A stretch of 64,000 nt of DNA, taken from contig JAWRVZ010000004.1 in assembly GCA_037043235.1 (NCBI GenBank), positions 2,756,001 to 2,820,000 on the forward strand. Direction: 5' to 3'. A model generated the notes under the pieces. The model had not been told where the DNA came from. It did no database searches and was given only the letters and a program-made list of their open reading frames with translations. The translations under genes and the position numbers were made by a program. This document shows, piece after piece, positions 46,769-60,590 of this stretch (the stretch's first letter is position 1; each line of letters starts with the position of its first letter). This DNA is from Rhodeus uyekii. Lineage: Eukaryota; Chordata; Actinopteri; Cypriniformes; Acheilognathidae.

Positions 46769-49700
46769 ATGGATGCAAAGGACAGAGAGCGGCAACGGAC
46801 ACGGAGCGCTTGCAAAAGAACCGAAAGCGCCACTGTCCTGCGCTCACTCAGCGTCGACAACATAGACGACAATGAGACAATGGGAGACGAGTTGGACCTG
46901 GGTAAACATGGGAGTCTCGAGCGGCGGCTTTTTGCACCGCGGTACAGCTTGCTTCGTGAAGTTGGCAGGGGCAGTTATGGCGTTGTGTACGAAGCCATTG
47001 CCCGTAAATCAGGTGCGAGAGTGGCGGTAAAGAAGCTGCGCTGTGACGCGCCTGAGAATGTGGAGTTGGCGCTGGCGGAGTTTTGGGCTTTGACGAGTCT
47101 GGAGAAACGCCATGAGAATGTAGTGCAGCTGGAGGAGTGTGTGCTCCAGAGGAACGGGATGGCCCAGAAAATGAGCCATGGCAATAAGCGTTCAAAACAG
47201 TATTTGAGGTTGGTGGAGACCTCGTTGAAAGGTAAGATGTTTTTACTCAAGCGCTGGCTTTTAACAATTGTTCCAGAAGGTCAGCGATGGAAGAATGGTT
47301 TGTCATGAGTTAAGAGGAACTTTTGATTGTGACAGTTCCCCCATTTGGAAGCAGTGACATATTGACCATTCAAAATTTGAATAAAGTCAGTTTTAAGTCG
47401 TTTTTCATTGTAATCTGAAACAAAACTGGTTGGAATCCATTGTTTGGCAGTGACTCATATGACGTTCCGCAGATGACACCGGACGTTTATAACGCGCATG
47501 TCCGTGCTCTACATTAAGATTGTTTATGTTTTATGTAACTATGTGGTGAATGTCGGTCAAATTTGCCTTCCCCCACCATCCTCTCTGTTATGAAACTCTC
47601 GAGTTTGGAGGTGGGGGGAGGTGCTGCTGTTGGGGTCAAACCTTCTATCCCAGGTTGGAGCAATGAAGGAAGTTTGAATCCTTTCATGACAAAGGGAGAC
47701 AGTGGGGATTCAGTACAGACAATCGAGGCCAATTTGATCTCATGAATCTTAATTTGTTGGGCTGTGTTCTTTGTGACTCCTTTCAGGTCTAGATCTTCTG
47801 AATAATCATGTAGGTTTTTGTGCTGTATAATATGTGTCTCTAGAGCCATTTGTTTGGCAGCTATTTGTCTTGTATTCTATATTTAATGTACATGGAAGTG
47901 AAAGTAGGAAGAGATGTTTAACTTCTACATAGGTAATGTACTGTGAATAAATAAAGTGCTTCAAAAGTATAGTCTCTGGTGGGAAAACAAGACTGTAGAC
48001 TTAGTTTAGATGAAGTAGATTTTTAAATATTGCACAGTTAATGGTTTTCTCATTGTCAAGTGTTGCTGTAGTAAACAGTTTTTGTGTAAATGATAATGTC
48101 TGTCTAACTGTCTAAAGACCATTTCCACATTTAGCCTCTGTGGTTACGGCAACTTCTGCTACAGCAGTGTATGGAAATTGCGAGAAAATTAAGCCCAAAA
48201 TTAAATCTTGAGGAAATTTCTCAAAACAGGGCAAAGCAATATTGATACAATCCACCATTATTCTAAAAGCTATTACTAAAACATTGTTTACTATAGTTAG
48301 ATTATAATATTTAATTAGTTGGAATCAACTGTTATTAGGAATATGACCAAGACAGTTTGCTCATGGAGAATGATACATTAAATAAACATGAATGTACATT
48401 AAATAAAATATACCTTTTGTGTGAGATTAAGAAGACATCATATTCATTTTCTAGAAAAAGCTCGGTCAACGTGGAGCGGGCCATGTTGTCATCTGACCAA
48501 CCTCGCCATGAATTGATAGTTACTAAACACAATAACAGAAAAATAAAGGTTTTCTGATAGTGCTTTCAATCAGTACTCAAGGCTCTTTGCGACGCATAAA
48601 TGACTATCAGCATACAACCGGGCTAACAGGTGTTAACATATTGTAAGTTTCAAAAACACAGAAACTTGGGGTGTAATTGGAGCCAGCTGAACCTAAACAA
48701 TAACTTGATTGTGTAATAAAAAGGGAAAACAAAATTCCCCCCCAAATGTAAATAGGTTGCCTTATCTTTATTGTAAATGTAGTACTGTAAATAAACTTTA
48801 AGTCTTTAAACCACTGGCTACCAGCCGTGGTCCTAGAGTACCTTGATTAGTACACATTTTGGATATGTCTTTAATCTGTCACAGCCATTTCAGATCTTGG
48901 AAGTCTTTACTAACGGGTTAATGAGTTGAATCGTGTTTGATTAGGAAGACCATCAAAATGTGCAGAGTTGGGGATACTCCTAGACAAGGGTTGGGAGCCA
49001 CTGCTTTAATCCAGGCATTTACTGTGATTTCAGTCTGAATTTGAGCCAATTTTTGAGTCGTGTTCAGCAGAAATTATACCATGGTAGCACAAATTGTATA
49101 CACTCAACTAAAGGATTATAAGGAACACCTGTTCAATTTCTCAATGCAATTATCTAATCAACCAATCACATGGCAGTTGCTTCAATGCATTTAGGGGTGT
49201 GGTCCTGGTCAAGACAATCTCCTGAACTCCAAACTGAATGTCAGAATGGGAAAGAAAGGTGATTTAAGCAATTTTGAGCATGGCATGGTTGTTGGTGCCA
49301 GACGGGTCCGGTCTCAGTATTTCACAATCTGCTCAGTTACTGGGATTTTCACGCACAACCATTTCTAGGGTTTACAAAGAATGGTGTGAAGAGGGAAAAA
49401 CATTCCTTTCACACAACAACAGCAGAATACCCCACCGGGTACCACTCATCTACACTACAAATAGGAAAAAGAGGCTACAATTTGCACAAGCTCACCAAAA
49501 TTGGACAGTTGAAGACAGGAAAAATGTTGCCTGGTCTGATGAGTCTCGATTTCTGTTGAGACATTCAGATGGTAGAGTCAGAATTTGGCATAAATAGAAT
49601 AAGAACATTGATCCATCATGCCTTGTTACCACTCGGCAGGCTGGTGGTGGTGTAATGGTGTGGAGGATGTTTTCTTGGCACACTTTAGGCCCCTTAGTGG

Positions 49701-51786
49701 CAATTGGGCATTGTTTAAATGCCACGGCCTACCTGAGCATTGTTTCTGACCATTTCCATCCCTTTATGACCACCATGTACCCATCCTCTGATGCTACTTC
49801 CAGCAGGATAATGCACCATGTCACAAAGCTCAAATCATTATAAATTGGTTTCTTGAACATGACAATGAGTTCACTGTATTAAAATGGCCCCACAGTCACC
49901 AGATCTCAACCCAATAGAGCATCTTTGGGATGTGGTGGAACGGGAGCTTCATGCCCTGGATGTGCATCCCACAAATCTCCATCAACTGCAAGATGCCATC
50001 CAATCAATATGAGCCAACATTTCTAAAGAATGCTTTTAGCACCCTGTTGAATCAATGCCACGTAGAATTAAGGCAGTTCTGAAAGTGAAAGGGGTTCAAA
50101 CACAGTATTAGTATGCTGTTCCTAATAATGCTTTAGGTGAGTGTATATTTCACGTGTAGTGTGAGCAGTCAAGTTGCAGCTCGACACTCAGAGTGTGAGC
50201 ACATTAATCGAGAGCTTTGGCTTTAAATTGCATGCAATTTATTTGTACAGAGAGAGTTGGTATTTAACAAAAACCGTGTTGAAATCACACTGTTTGTTTT
50301 GTGGTGTTATGATGATATTACCCGTACCTTTGTAAAAGACCTGTGATTCACAAATATATTGTTTATTTATATTTGCAGCAGCATGTGCAGTTTCAGATGC
50401 ATGCTCAACCAGGGGAAATTATAAAAATAAAACCCATGAACACACAGGACCAGGTTTATAATTACACTAAGGCACTTTGGCTTGTATCAGGGAATACAAG
50501 TCAGTCTTTGTTGTTCATATGGAAGCTAGTCCAGTCCTGTGAGAAGCAACCTAAATCGCTTCAAACTGGTTCCACAGCAATTCAGCCTCCTGAAACTGAT
50601 GACAAAGCAATTCTTCCATTAACTCTTTCCATTGCATTAACTCCTTTTATCTGGTGCTACTCGTTCTCTCACCTTTTAAAATGTTTACTTTAATGTTGCA
50701 ATCTTTTCCTGAAGCAAAATGTTGTTACGTGACATATTGAAGGGCCTAACCCTTTTTTATAAAGCCTTAAGTATTACCTAAAAGTCCTTTTAGGACAAAT
50801 CGGTTCACTTGATGGCCATATTTGCAACACCCTGGGCAGCTAATTCCTATCATGCATGTACAGCTCTCGTCTACTTGAATGGAGAAAGGTTAAAATCAAT
50901 ATAATGGTACATTTCAATTACATATTTGACATATGATTGGTGCTGGTAATGGTGCAATAATCCTCACCATTGAAATGATGATTGTTGTTGAATTGCCATT
51001 GTTATGCATTCAATTTCAAGTATTTTAATCTCTTGATATATATATATTTTTTCACTTTTAGGTGAGCGTGTATTGTCAGGCCCTGATGAGCCCTGCTACC
51101 TTTGGTTTGTAATGGAGTTCTGTGAGGGAGGGGATCTGAATCAGTTCATCCTGTCCCGTCAGCCCGATCCCTGCACCAACGCCAGCTTCATGATGCAGCT
51201 GAGCAGCGCCGTGGCGTTCCTGCATCAAAACAACATTGTTCACAGAGACCTTAAACCAGACAATATCCTCATTTCACAGCGCTCTGGCGCACCTGTGTTG
51301 AAAGTGGCTGATTTTGGACTGAGTAAAGTTTGTGCTGGCCTTGGTGCTGGAGTACGGGACTCGGAGGAGGAACGAGACAAAAACAAGAACAGTGTTAACA
51401 TCAACAAGTTCTGGCTCTCGTCCGCATGCGGCTCAGACTTTTACATGGCACCGGAGGTGTGGGAAGGACACTACACGGCCAAAGCAGACATTTTTGCTCT
51501 GGGCATTATCATCTGGGCCATGATCGAGAGAATTACGTTCATTGACGCTGAATCGAAGAGGGAACTGCTCGGGACGTATGTGAGGCAGGGTTCTGACATT
51601 GTCCCGGTTGGAGAAGCTCTTCTGGAGAACCCAAAGATGGTGTTGAGTATTCCCCAGCGCAGACGCTCACACATGTCCGAGGCGCTCCGGAAACTTTTGC
51701 AGGACATGCTGGCCGTCAATCCTCAGGACCGCCCAGATGCACTAGAGTTGCACAGCAGAATGGGAAAGGTCACATGTGCAGCGTAA
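46769..51786 (+). CDS. stk35: STK35-like serine/threonine kinase, complete, 395 aa
   Basis: Two exons, 46769-47231 and 51062-51786, join in frame across GT-AG (AAAG|GTAAGA, TTTTAG|GTGAGC). The 1188 nt encode a kinase of the STK35 (CLIK1)/PDIK1L pair, which is mostly nuclear and linked to actin and the cell cycle in mammals. About 55 basic, Ser-rich residues precede the kinase domain, more than PDIK1L has but much less than the long human STK35 N-terminus. Visible motifs: glycine loop GRGSYGVVYE at about 67-76, VAVKK with catalytic lysine K88, HRDLKPDN with D217, DFGLSK with D238, and MAPEVWEG. The segment between DFG and APE is long and charged (EEERDKNKNSVNINKFW), as in the family. It ends VTCAA like human STK35, which favours STK35 over PDIK1L. 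The ATG at 46769 opens the frame within a CpG-rich exon; I chose it because it is the first ATG in the open frame. Confidence 0.93.
47232..49100. other. STK35 intron, first part
   Basis: No additional exon is supported. The first 400 bp are moderately GC-rich, the rest AT-rich. Confidence 0.45.
49101..50143 (+). mobile_element. Tc1/mariner transposon, internally deleted dead copy in the STK35 intron
   Basis: The ends (CACTCAACTAAAGGATTATA and AATGCTTTAGGTGAGTG) are inverted repeats with TA on each side (49099-49100, 50144-50145). It belongs to the same family as 4460-5683 but is 1043 bp, because about 175 bp encoding the second DNA-binding helix region are missing (GKTF joins directly to the SHNNSRIPHRVP side). 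It carries the same frameshift near the start, and further breaks. The catalytic-domain words GGVMVWRMFSWH are readable. It cannot make transposase. Confidence 0.93.
50146..51061. other. STK35 intron, second part
   Basis: AT-rich with no exon or repeat that I can delimit. It ends in a T-rich tract and acceptor before the second exon. Confidence 0.45.
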
Positions 51787-54700
51787 TCTCTGACCTTTGA
51801 CCTGAGTGCACACACAGGTATGCCTTTGCCAGTGAAGTTTCCAGACATTTTTTGCTTTTATGTTTTTGTGTGAAGATTCTTGCTTCCAGAGGCAGTAATA
51901 ACAACTGATAACAATAATGTTGTGCGTTACAGTATAATCTCTCTTAAAGACAAACACATTTACACATGATAGAGCGATATCACTGACTGTTTACTTTTTA
52001 CTTAGGCCTATATTAGTTAGACTAATGTTATTTTTTGCAATGGTGAAATTGTGACATTTCAATGGCATCATAACCCTATTTCCTACAAAAATAACTTGTG
52101 GATATATTATTATCGTGAAGTAAAGTTGCTCATATTGTGAAACAAGATTAGTCTACCCCTTGAGTTTTTTTCTTTCTATTGGCTGATACGGTGTATTAAA
52201 TTGTCTGTTTAGATTAGAAGGATCACAATAGATTACGTCAGTATTGTTTTAACCCCTTAAAAGCACAATCTCTCTGTGTATTTTGGAGTGATCTGATCAG
52301 TTTTTAATGCATTTAAAAGCCATTTTAACAAAGTACTCCAAGTTTATAACATCTGACATGGCATTTATTGGTGATGATAATGATTATTGGATGCATATCC
52401 GCCAGAATTTAATTGATGCATCCTTAAAATCATCATCGTCTGTATTTTGACACAGCTGTCAATTATCAATTTTGGATCTTCATTTCGTTCTACTAGCAAA
52501 TTCCCACAGCAATATGGGATTTGTTTCCTCTTTTTATTTATTGCTAGTGTCGTGTGTTCTGTTTTGACAGCTCTCGATAATGATGTAACTCTTTCTCCGA
52601 CTTTCCCAGATCTCCTGTCTGTGTGCTATAAGAGCCCCTTTTGTTTTTAAAAGTGAATGCTGGGATAGCTGTTATACAACCACACCCATTCACCACATTC
52701 ACACCCCCCATCCCTCTCTTTTCTCCATACCCTTTGCCCCGGGGGACAATGCTCATCAGGCAGACCAGGGTAACCGGGAGTTGTTCCTAGTCCAAAAATG
52801 GAAGATCTTTGTTTTGACATGCCACACACAACTACCAGTTCCTTGCTGAGACCAGAGTTTAATCTAAAGGTAGTGCTGCATTAGGGATACACAATACATA
52901 ATATTTGGTTGTAGTATCAAACTTTTAGTGCTTAAAAACGATAACATTAATATAATTAAGTGTATTGATATTGACCACAATTTTAATATCTGTAGTAGGA
53001 GTTGAATACATCAAATTTTGTATTTTAGGGTTGAATATCAGTCACTAAAACATTATTTGTGTGTTCATGATTACGAAAGGAGGAGGGCTCATGAGTTCCC
53101 CAGGCATTAGGAGGACATTACAGCTGTCTGCCTCTCCAGTCGTCTTTTGTTGACCATCCCCCTCTCCTTCTCCTACCGTTGCTACATTCGGAGCGGAAAA
53201 AGAGTCCTGCATGAGCCTCTTGGATAATTTGCTCTCAGACAGTGGTGTGTGTGTGCGGGACGTGAGAGAGGGTGGGTCTGCACCCGAAATGGCGTGTGTT
53301 TTGTAGTTCGAGTGACTGCAGTGGGGCTTTAATAGCTATTCCTGACTCAGCACATATTTGAGCTGCAGGATATGAGGAGGAGGGGTGAGGTCTTTACACT
53401 GTATGCAGCTGAGATCAAGTGCTCATGCTGACTAATGACAAACAGTCTGCAAAGATTTGATTTCTGTTTGTCTTTTTGATTGAATGCTTGTCAGTCGGGT
53501 TACTCAACAATCTGAGATTTGGACACAATTGAGTCATCAGCCATCATGACATCAACACTGCTGTTTTTAGCCTGTCACTCAAAATGCATGCCCCCCACCC
53601 ACTCATTTTCCCCCCTCTTTTTGCAAAACGGGTTTTCTCTCCTCTGGAAATATCAGGACATTTTGAGGGAACTATGCTTTTAATAAAAGTACTTGAAATC
53701 AAATGTGACCCAATTCTAATGGCTTGTTTGTTTTTCATTCTTTTTAGGTTTTCCCTCTCCACATCATCCCAAAAGGGGCCACACGGCTTGGAAAACTGTG
53801 AATCTTCCATTGCTGATTTAATGTGAAGAGTACGAAGTACTCAACTTGAACATCAAATAGGTTTTCAACTGACTTTTCACTTTTTTTGTTGTTGTTGTTT
53901 ACAGCAGTGATCTAAACATTCAGCAAGCCCAGAAGTGTTCACCCTAAATCGTTCTTTAGTTACGTCACTAAGAGTGAAGTAAAGGTAAAAAAAACAATGT
54001 TGTGATATAGTGAGTACAATCAAGCTAAAACATGCAATTGTTCACGGAGCTTCCCTAGTTTCTCATCTTCTTAAAACAATCTTTTACCATAAAACAAATG
54101 AGTTTTATTAGCAGTAAAGCTAATGTTTTTGATTTTATTTATTCTCAGTTTTTTGCAGTACATAGTCGCACACCTCATACTTGACTGTTTTGATCCCAAG
54201 CATAGACCGATATGCTCATCAAATAAGTCTCATAGTCTTACATTTGCTCAACCAGTTGGTCTTACTTGAGTTAAAAATTAAACTCCACAGAATTTGATAT
54301 TTAAATTTACTCTGTCACGTTGCACTAGCTGAAATCATCGTTAAACACCAACTGTTTTTGATTTGCAATTAAAGTGCTCGTCTTAAGCCTAAACCTAATT
54401 TTGTTTTCCCCAGATTTATCCTTGTGCCTTGAAGTCTAGCGATATTGAGATTTATCTTAGGTTTTTGTTTTGTTTTAGAGCTTAGTCTTTCGAATATGCA
54501 GTACATTCTCTGAGATTTTAATGTTTAAACACTTTACATATTAGGCATGTGCCGGTCAACCATTGTTGTAAGATTAATTCTTGCCCAAATAGATTGATTC
54601 TAGTGCCCATTTATATGCCACTGTCACCTATGGAAAAACACTCTTCTGCACAGACACACACATACAGTTTCACGAGTTTAGTTAAGCTTATGGATTGATT

Positions 54701-55845
54701 GATTAAGAGCAATTCTATAAAATAAATGCATTTCTCAGCATTTTTACTAATGCATTTCCACTTTAGAACAGTGATATTTCCTTTTTGTTAGCTGACTATT
54801 GGAATTGTTCTCAAAAACAGGTTTTTACTCTTTCATCTGTGTCCTAAATGCTTTATAGAGAACAAGTTGGTGTGTTTGACTGTTTCCAAGTGTGATTTTG
54901 CCTGACAGTTTGTGTGTGCTATAGTTCTACCTCAGCAATCTTGTGTTTTAGTAACTAATTCACTAAATTACCTAGCAGTGCTTTCTGTTTTTTGAAGAGA
55001 CTAGTAATGTTTTTCAGATGGTTTATTTATATATTTTTTTAATAAAAAATCTATAGTGTCAAGCTTTTATGAACTTTATTCCTTTTTCCTTTTTTGGCTA
55101 TAGAAGAAGCTTGAGGCTTGTGAGAAGAAGAAAAAAGTGGGATTTTTTTCTTTTTTTTCCTGAATTAAATCACCCTCAGGTTTAAGGTGTTTGGAGTCGT
55201 ACTGTTCTGGGCCCTACGGTTCTTCACTTGGGAACAAAAAGTGTTCTGTTACTTTTTATATGTTTGATTATGTTTTCTTTGTCAGGAAATGCTTTTTGTT
55301 TATAACGAGAGCATTGTTTCTGTTTCTTTTCATTTCCTGAATGGTATTTTTAAAATATTTGTATCTTTTATGAGGGTCGGTTAATCCTGGAGAGAGTCTG
55401 TAAATGTTTCTGCATTTGCTTTATTGTTCTCTGTAAATCCTCTTCGCAGAAACAGAGAATTTTGTCATAGCAGTCAGACAAACCACAGTATTAGACTGCA
55501 CTTGCACTGAGGAGAGTGAACGGAGCACAATAGAAGCTCACTTCCTGTTGTATAATTTTTTTACTCCAATTATGTTTTTTCTTTGTATTCCTTGTGGTCC
55601 AACTACACGCTATGCAACCTTTCCATCTCTGACACTGTGATGCTGCTCTGCTAAACTAGCCTCTTCATACCTTGACATTTCTGTTGCTCTTTTAATTACA
55701 TTTTTGTGGAGCACTTTGTGCTTTTTTTGTGTGAAAGTTGGATATTATTTGAGTGGACTTTTCTTTGTGTGAAGCACACAAGCTGTTAGAAGCTTCACTC
55801 CTTCGGGTGTCATCTCTTATTGTTTTGATGTTTTTGATCAATAAA
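51787..55845 (+). other. stk35: possible long 3' UTR of STK35
   Basis: After the TAA there is no other coding sequence for 4 kb and few repeats. A consensus AATAAA lies at 55840-55845, followed by GT- and T-rich DNA (AACTTGCTTGTATTTTTAAT). A transcript running to this point is plausible because STK35 3' UTRs are long in other vertebrates, but part of the stretch could be intergenic. Confidence 0.4.
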
Positions 55846-56056
55846 TCATGTAAAAGCATAACTTGCTTGTATTTTTAATGTCTATGTTCTTTGAGGTGTG
55901 AATTTATAGAATACCATACGTTTTTGTAAGATATTTACATTTGAAGATTGAACAGTAGGTCTACCATTGTTGGGACAAACCACCATAAATTACACTGAAT
56001 AGATTAAACATTTGTCTAAATATAATCCTAGATGTTGTGCAATATACACTAAATTT

Positions 56057-56156
56057 TCCCCAGGGAAAGCAAGAACTGATTTGTGTCAATGTGTTCCTTG
56101 AATGCAATGGAAGTCGCTTTGGATTAAAGCGTCTGCCAAATGCATAAATGTAAATT
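56057..56156 (+). mobile_element. SINE tail fragment
   Basis: It retains the linker GGGAAAGCAAGAACTGATTT and the tail AAGTCGCTTTGGATTAAAGC, ending ATAAATGTAAATT. The tRNA-like head is lost. It abuts the Tc1 relic that follows. Confidence 0.85.
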
Positions 56157-56628
56157 AGCCAAAACATGATCAGTCACCGGTGAAGCGAATATCGTTGATC
56201 ATGTCCTAACAAGGCCACATGTTAAGGTCTTGCAGATTAAATGGTAAGCAAACAAGCAGTTCTTAATCAACATGTTGGATGCTGGAGAAATGTGCAGTAA
56301 TAAAAAGTTAGTGACTTTAACAAACCAGTCATCAAAGCACAAATCGGCGACAGGGTTTTGGGCGCCCAAGGCCCATCGACGCATGAGGGCACCAAAGACT
56401 TTCCCCTCTGCTCTGGTACGAGCCAACAGAAGGTCTACTGATGTTATGGGTGGAATGTGTTGCAATCCACGGAGACTCCATCTCGCAACTAACAGGACAT
56501 GATGGACATGAAGAACAAGATCTGCTGCTAATGCCTTGGTGCCAGATATCACAGGACACTTCGGGGTCTTGTCTTGGTTCTACGCAGAGGACCAACAGCA
56601 GGTGGCCATAATGTTTTGGCTCATCATT
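56157..56628 (+). mobile_element. Second Tc1-like family, internally deleted relic
   Basis: Eroded inverted ends (AGCCAAAACATGATCAG at the left, ATAATGTTTTGGCTCATCAT at the right) enclose only about 470 bp, far less than a full Tc1. One fragment, TGGGCGCCCAAGGCCCATCG, corresponds to the conserved Tc1 linker motif of the GRPR type (here read as GFWAPKAHRRMRAP). The remainder is noncoding. It differs from the TTAGGTGAG family at 4460 and 49101. Confidence 0.75.
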
Positions 56629-57389
56629 GTATGTGCTTGTCTAAGCCCTAATCTTTCAATCCTGACAGACAAAACATAAATCCTAATGTAATCCTCTAGA
56701 CCCAAATCTTAGTGATATGACCGGACTTCAGTTTAATTACCACAATCCGGCTACTAAATACTCGTTTGATTTTTGTCGCCTGATCTCACAAATGGCCACA
56801 TTATACTAATCAGTTCAGACAAGATAAATCCCCTCTTAAAACAAAACAATCACCCTCCATAGACTTCTGTTATCCATTGTATTCAGCAGTCATGCGTGAG
56901 AGGACGTTTTGTTCCCAGTCACCAACACCCAAACACCTGCCCCGGTTTATATCAGTTCTGCCAATTTCGGGCCTACCCTACTGTCAATTTTCACAATAAA
57001 AACCATTGCCATGGTCATGAAAAATGCTTAGTAGGTTATATTGGCTCCACCAAGGGACGAAAACATGTGTAATTGCAGCTTGTTTAAGCTTGGAGTAATG
57101 GCAGACTGGAAGAGTCTTGAAAAGCACAAGGAGATATGGGGGATGGTCATGGTATGCACTGGGGGGAGGGTCTTCTGTTTGAGTGTTAGTATGATAGAAT
57201 TGTGTGACGGTGGAGTCTTTGTACTCGCTGACCCTGAGGATGGAGGGAAAACAGCTTTATAAGGCCATTACATAACCACACATGTGTGTCCTAGAGTCAT
57301 CTTGCGTTGGTTGCTTATCAACTAAACGCCCTTTTAAATGTTTTATTAATACATATATAGATGTAATGAGACTATTTTCTTATTTATAC

Positions 57390-57395
<6 letters not shown>
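56629..57395. other. intergenic, no gene seen
   Basis: Short reading frames only, with no recognisable homology. Confidence 0.45.

Positions 57396-57446
<51 letters not shown>
57396..57446. repeat. (AT)n microsatellite, about 51 bp
   Basis: An uninterrupted AT run. Confidence 0.96.
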
Positions 57447-57448
<2 letters not shown>

Positions 57449-57489
57449 CAGAAATATTTTTATTATTAACATTAAAAATAACTTTTCTA

Positions 57490-57725
57490 TTTTATAAATG
57501 TGATTTATTCCTGTGATGGCAAAGCTGAATTTTCTGCAGCCATTAACAATAGTCTTCAGTGTTGCAATTCCTTAAGAAATCATTTTAATATGCTGATTTG
57601 ATGCTCAATAATTAATATTGGTTCTTATTATCAATGTCTGAAAGTTCCAAATACCTTTTAGATTAAATATAATTATTTTGTAATATTTATAAAAATTTGT
57701 AATTATTCCAAACGTTTGGTCTTTA
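57490..57725 (+). repeat. Partial copy of the recurrent TCCTTCAGAAATCATT family
   Basis: It begins TTTATTCCTGTGATGGCAAA, shares the TAAGAAATCATTTTAATATG core and fades near CCAAACGTTTGGTC. Confidence 0.8.
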
Positions 57726-60500
57726 GTGACAATGATTAAGCAGAGGTACAAAATATTCCGAACAGACTTGCAGCCTGCTTTTGTCTCATGTAATATATTA
57801 ATAATGCCTGTTTGTTTCACAATAAGCCATCAAATTTCTTGTACACTAGTCTATATTTTTAACAGAATACAATTTGTTGAATAATCAAGTGATTTCTTCA
57901 GTGACATACATCTATAGTTATATAAGGTCTGTTGAAGTCATTAACTGGATAGAATATAACAAAGCTAAAACACAGACCAAGACATCACAACAATTTGTAA
58001 TGGTTAAACAGAAACTTGAACCAATATATTAATATATTATACATTCAGGAACATCGGGGTTGAAGAAGGGTTGTGTTTAAATAGGGTTGGATTGGCTTAC
58101 TGAGGTTAATGTGGATGAAAAGTTACTTAACCTACTGCTTGGTTAAGAGTTCTCCTTTTCTGTGAAGGATTTTAGGAATGCATTTCCGGTACCATGGAAT
58201 TGGAGTTTTGTTAATAGTTTTGAGTTATTAAGTTTTTATGGTCACAGTATGAGTATTTCTGGAAGCTTGCAGTAGAATGCGGCATCATGAATGATGCTTC
58301 ACTGGATTTAGGTCACTCTAAATGGAGCATAGACACCAGTGACATCAGAGATGAGCACTATTACGATAATTTTGTGACTTATTATGGGCTGGTGAGTTCT
58401 GATTGTTCACATGCAATCACAGGAAAAAAACTAGTTTAGAATGATATAGTTATTATTTGGATAAAAACAGCAAAACGCAAAAGCTTTATGATCAAAATAG
58501 AAAAACAAAACGTAATAAAAAGTGGCTGACTCTTGTAATGTAATTGTGTCTCATGTCTAAAAAACAACATCAACTATTCTACTTCATCAACTTCTCAAAT
58601 TGAAAAGGTGGTTTGAGTGAAAACAAACTATTGGATTTAAAGCTCCAGGCAGGGAGTGATTTATGGTTGGCATTTATGAGAGCTTGAGGAAACATAAAAG
58701 GTTGGTGAAAGCAGCTGTGCACAATGAAATATTTGATACACCATGCTGACTCACCATTCTCTGTCTCACATCTTTAAAAGCTTCTCCACAAAGACAGATC
58801 ATCTAATTAGCAAATGGAAACTGTTGATGATGTAACAGACACTGAAAGGTCGAGAAAAAGGTTGAAATATGTTTTATCGTATACTAATTGTGATTTTTCA
58901 ATTATATAATTTATAGATCATAAATAAACACAATTTGATTAAAGATTACTGCCTCCTTGTGGTGATGTTGGAGCAGTACCCATGCTCTTTTTCCTCCCCT
59001 TTTTTAATTGGTCTGTCAGTCTTTTTGGTCTGCAAGTCGGGATGGAAGTTGTGATGGCCTTTACTTCCCTGTTGTGACTGAGACTGCTTCTCCAGCAAGA
59101 AAAACAATGTTGGACTGGACTTTTGGGGATTTTGTTCATCTGGAAATGATTGGATTGTTGTGGTTTGCAATTGCCGTGATGTCATGTGAGTGACAGTTTG
59201 CCCCGCCCTCGCGTCAATACGTCATAAAAAAAGAAAAGAAGAGAGATGTTGCCATAAGAGAGAGGAAGTTTTTCTAGATTAAAGAAAATAATTTAGAATA
59301 AATATGGCATATTCGAAACAAATTAAGAATGGACCGTTTTGATGTCATGGTGACTTAAGGGCCCTATAAGGGTAAAGACTTGCAGAGCTGCTATATCATA
59401 TTGGATTTAAGATATTTAAGATTTAAGTCCTGAGCAGTTTAAATAAAGGGCATGGAATTGAGCTGATGCTGCTTATGTAGTCTAATTCAGACACAAGCAG
59501 ATTATATTACGTAATAAACACTCCAAAATCAATAAATATTTGTGTGAACTGGCATCTATGTTTAACATTGAGTTGCTGCAGTTGTTTTTATCTGCATGGG
59601 TATGTTTTTGACACACTCATTGACAAAACATTTATAATTAATTTCAAAGCATTATATCCCAACACACACTGCAATGTATATGTGTGATACCAAATTTTAC
59701 AATGCAAATTAGTTTTTCCAAACATTTTGCATAATAGCACAAACAAACATTGTTGTACAAACAGAGAACATGACAGTTCTTTGTTTTACCTTCAAATAAA
59801 ATGCTATCTACAACTTATAGCAGAACAAGTAGTTTAACGCCTATATTTATCTTATCTTTGGCTTGTTTACGGATGTTTATGGTATGGTATCGATTTACAG
59901 TAGCAGAGATGAATAATAAAATGGAGAGTTAGTGTTTGATTTATAACGTCGCCTCCAACAAAAATAATAAAGGACTCAAAAGAAAAGAAAGTATTACAAA
60001 CCTAAAATAAGCTAGTTTCTTCTATTATGGCCCGCCTGAAACTAACGACATTCAGATTGACGTCAAATTGGTTAATTATATCTTTAAAGATCATATATGG
60101 AGGCTTTAAACGTCAATTTACAGATTTGAATGGGTGTTTTTCCATGAAAAGTCCCAATTGTCCAGCAGATAAGAGCCACTCTCAAAAGCATATTGTGTTG
60201 TCACAAGGTTTTTAGCTTGTCACGGATGTATTACAATTTAGCCGTCACTTTGTGCTGGCGTTAAACCCACAGGAAACACTAGACTAGTTAACTTCTCGAT
60301 AGTCGCACGTCGATGACAGTTCACCAAACGCGTTTGAGCACGACGGCGGAATGTTGCTCGAGCGGTTTGTGACGTGACGCGGGGTCTCGTAAGTTTGAGT
60401 CTTTAAAACTAATACGCAAGTTTACTCAATTCACTTTATTCAAGGGGAAACTAACTCAGTCACACTTTGCTTTTACACCCCCTCTCTCTCTCTCTCTGCT
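57726..60500. other. spacer upstream of BIN2, no gene seen
   Basis: It includes a repeat fragment at about 59130-59205 that resembles 3260-3345. CpG content rises after about 60250, leading into the BIN2 5' end (CT-rich tract at 60480-60500). There is no coding evidence. Confidence 0.5.
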
Positions 60501-60590
60501 CACTCCGCCCAGGAACCGTCAGTTTATAGAAGGAAGCGCTGAGACGTTAGACAGAAGGCTCGTTTGTGTGCCAGCTGATTAGAAGTGAAG

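Noticed and set aside
46848..47195. 115-codon open frame on the - strand
   Set aside because: Antisense to the first STK35 exon in GC-rich DNA, with no recognisable domain.
56157..56628. Possible LINE or protein-coding gene fragment
   Set aside because: The inverted ends and the Tc1 linker motif explain it, and no reverse-transcriptase motif is present.
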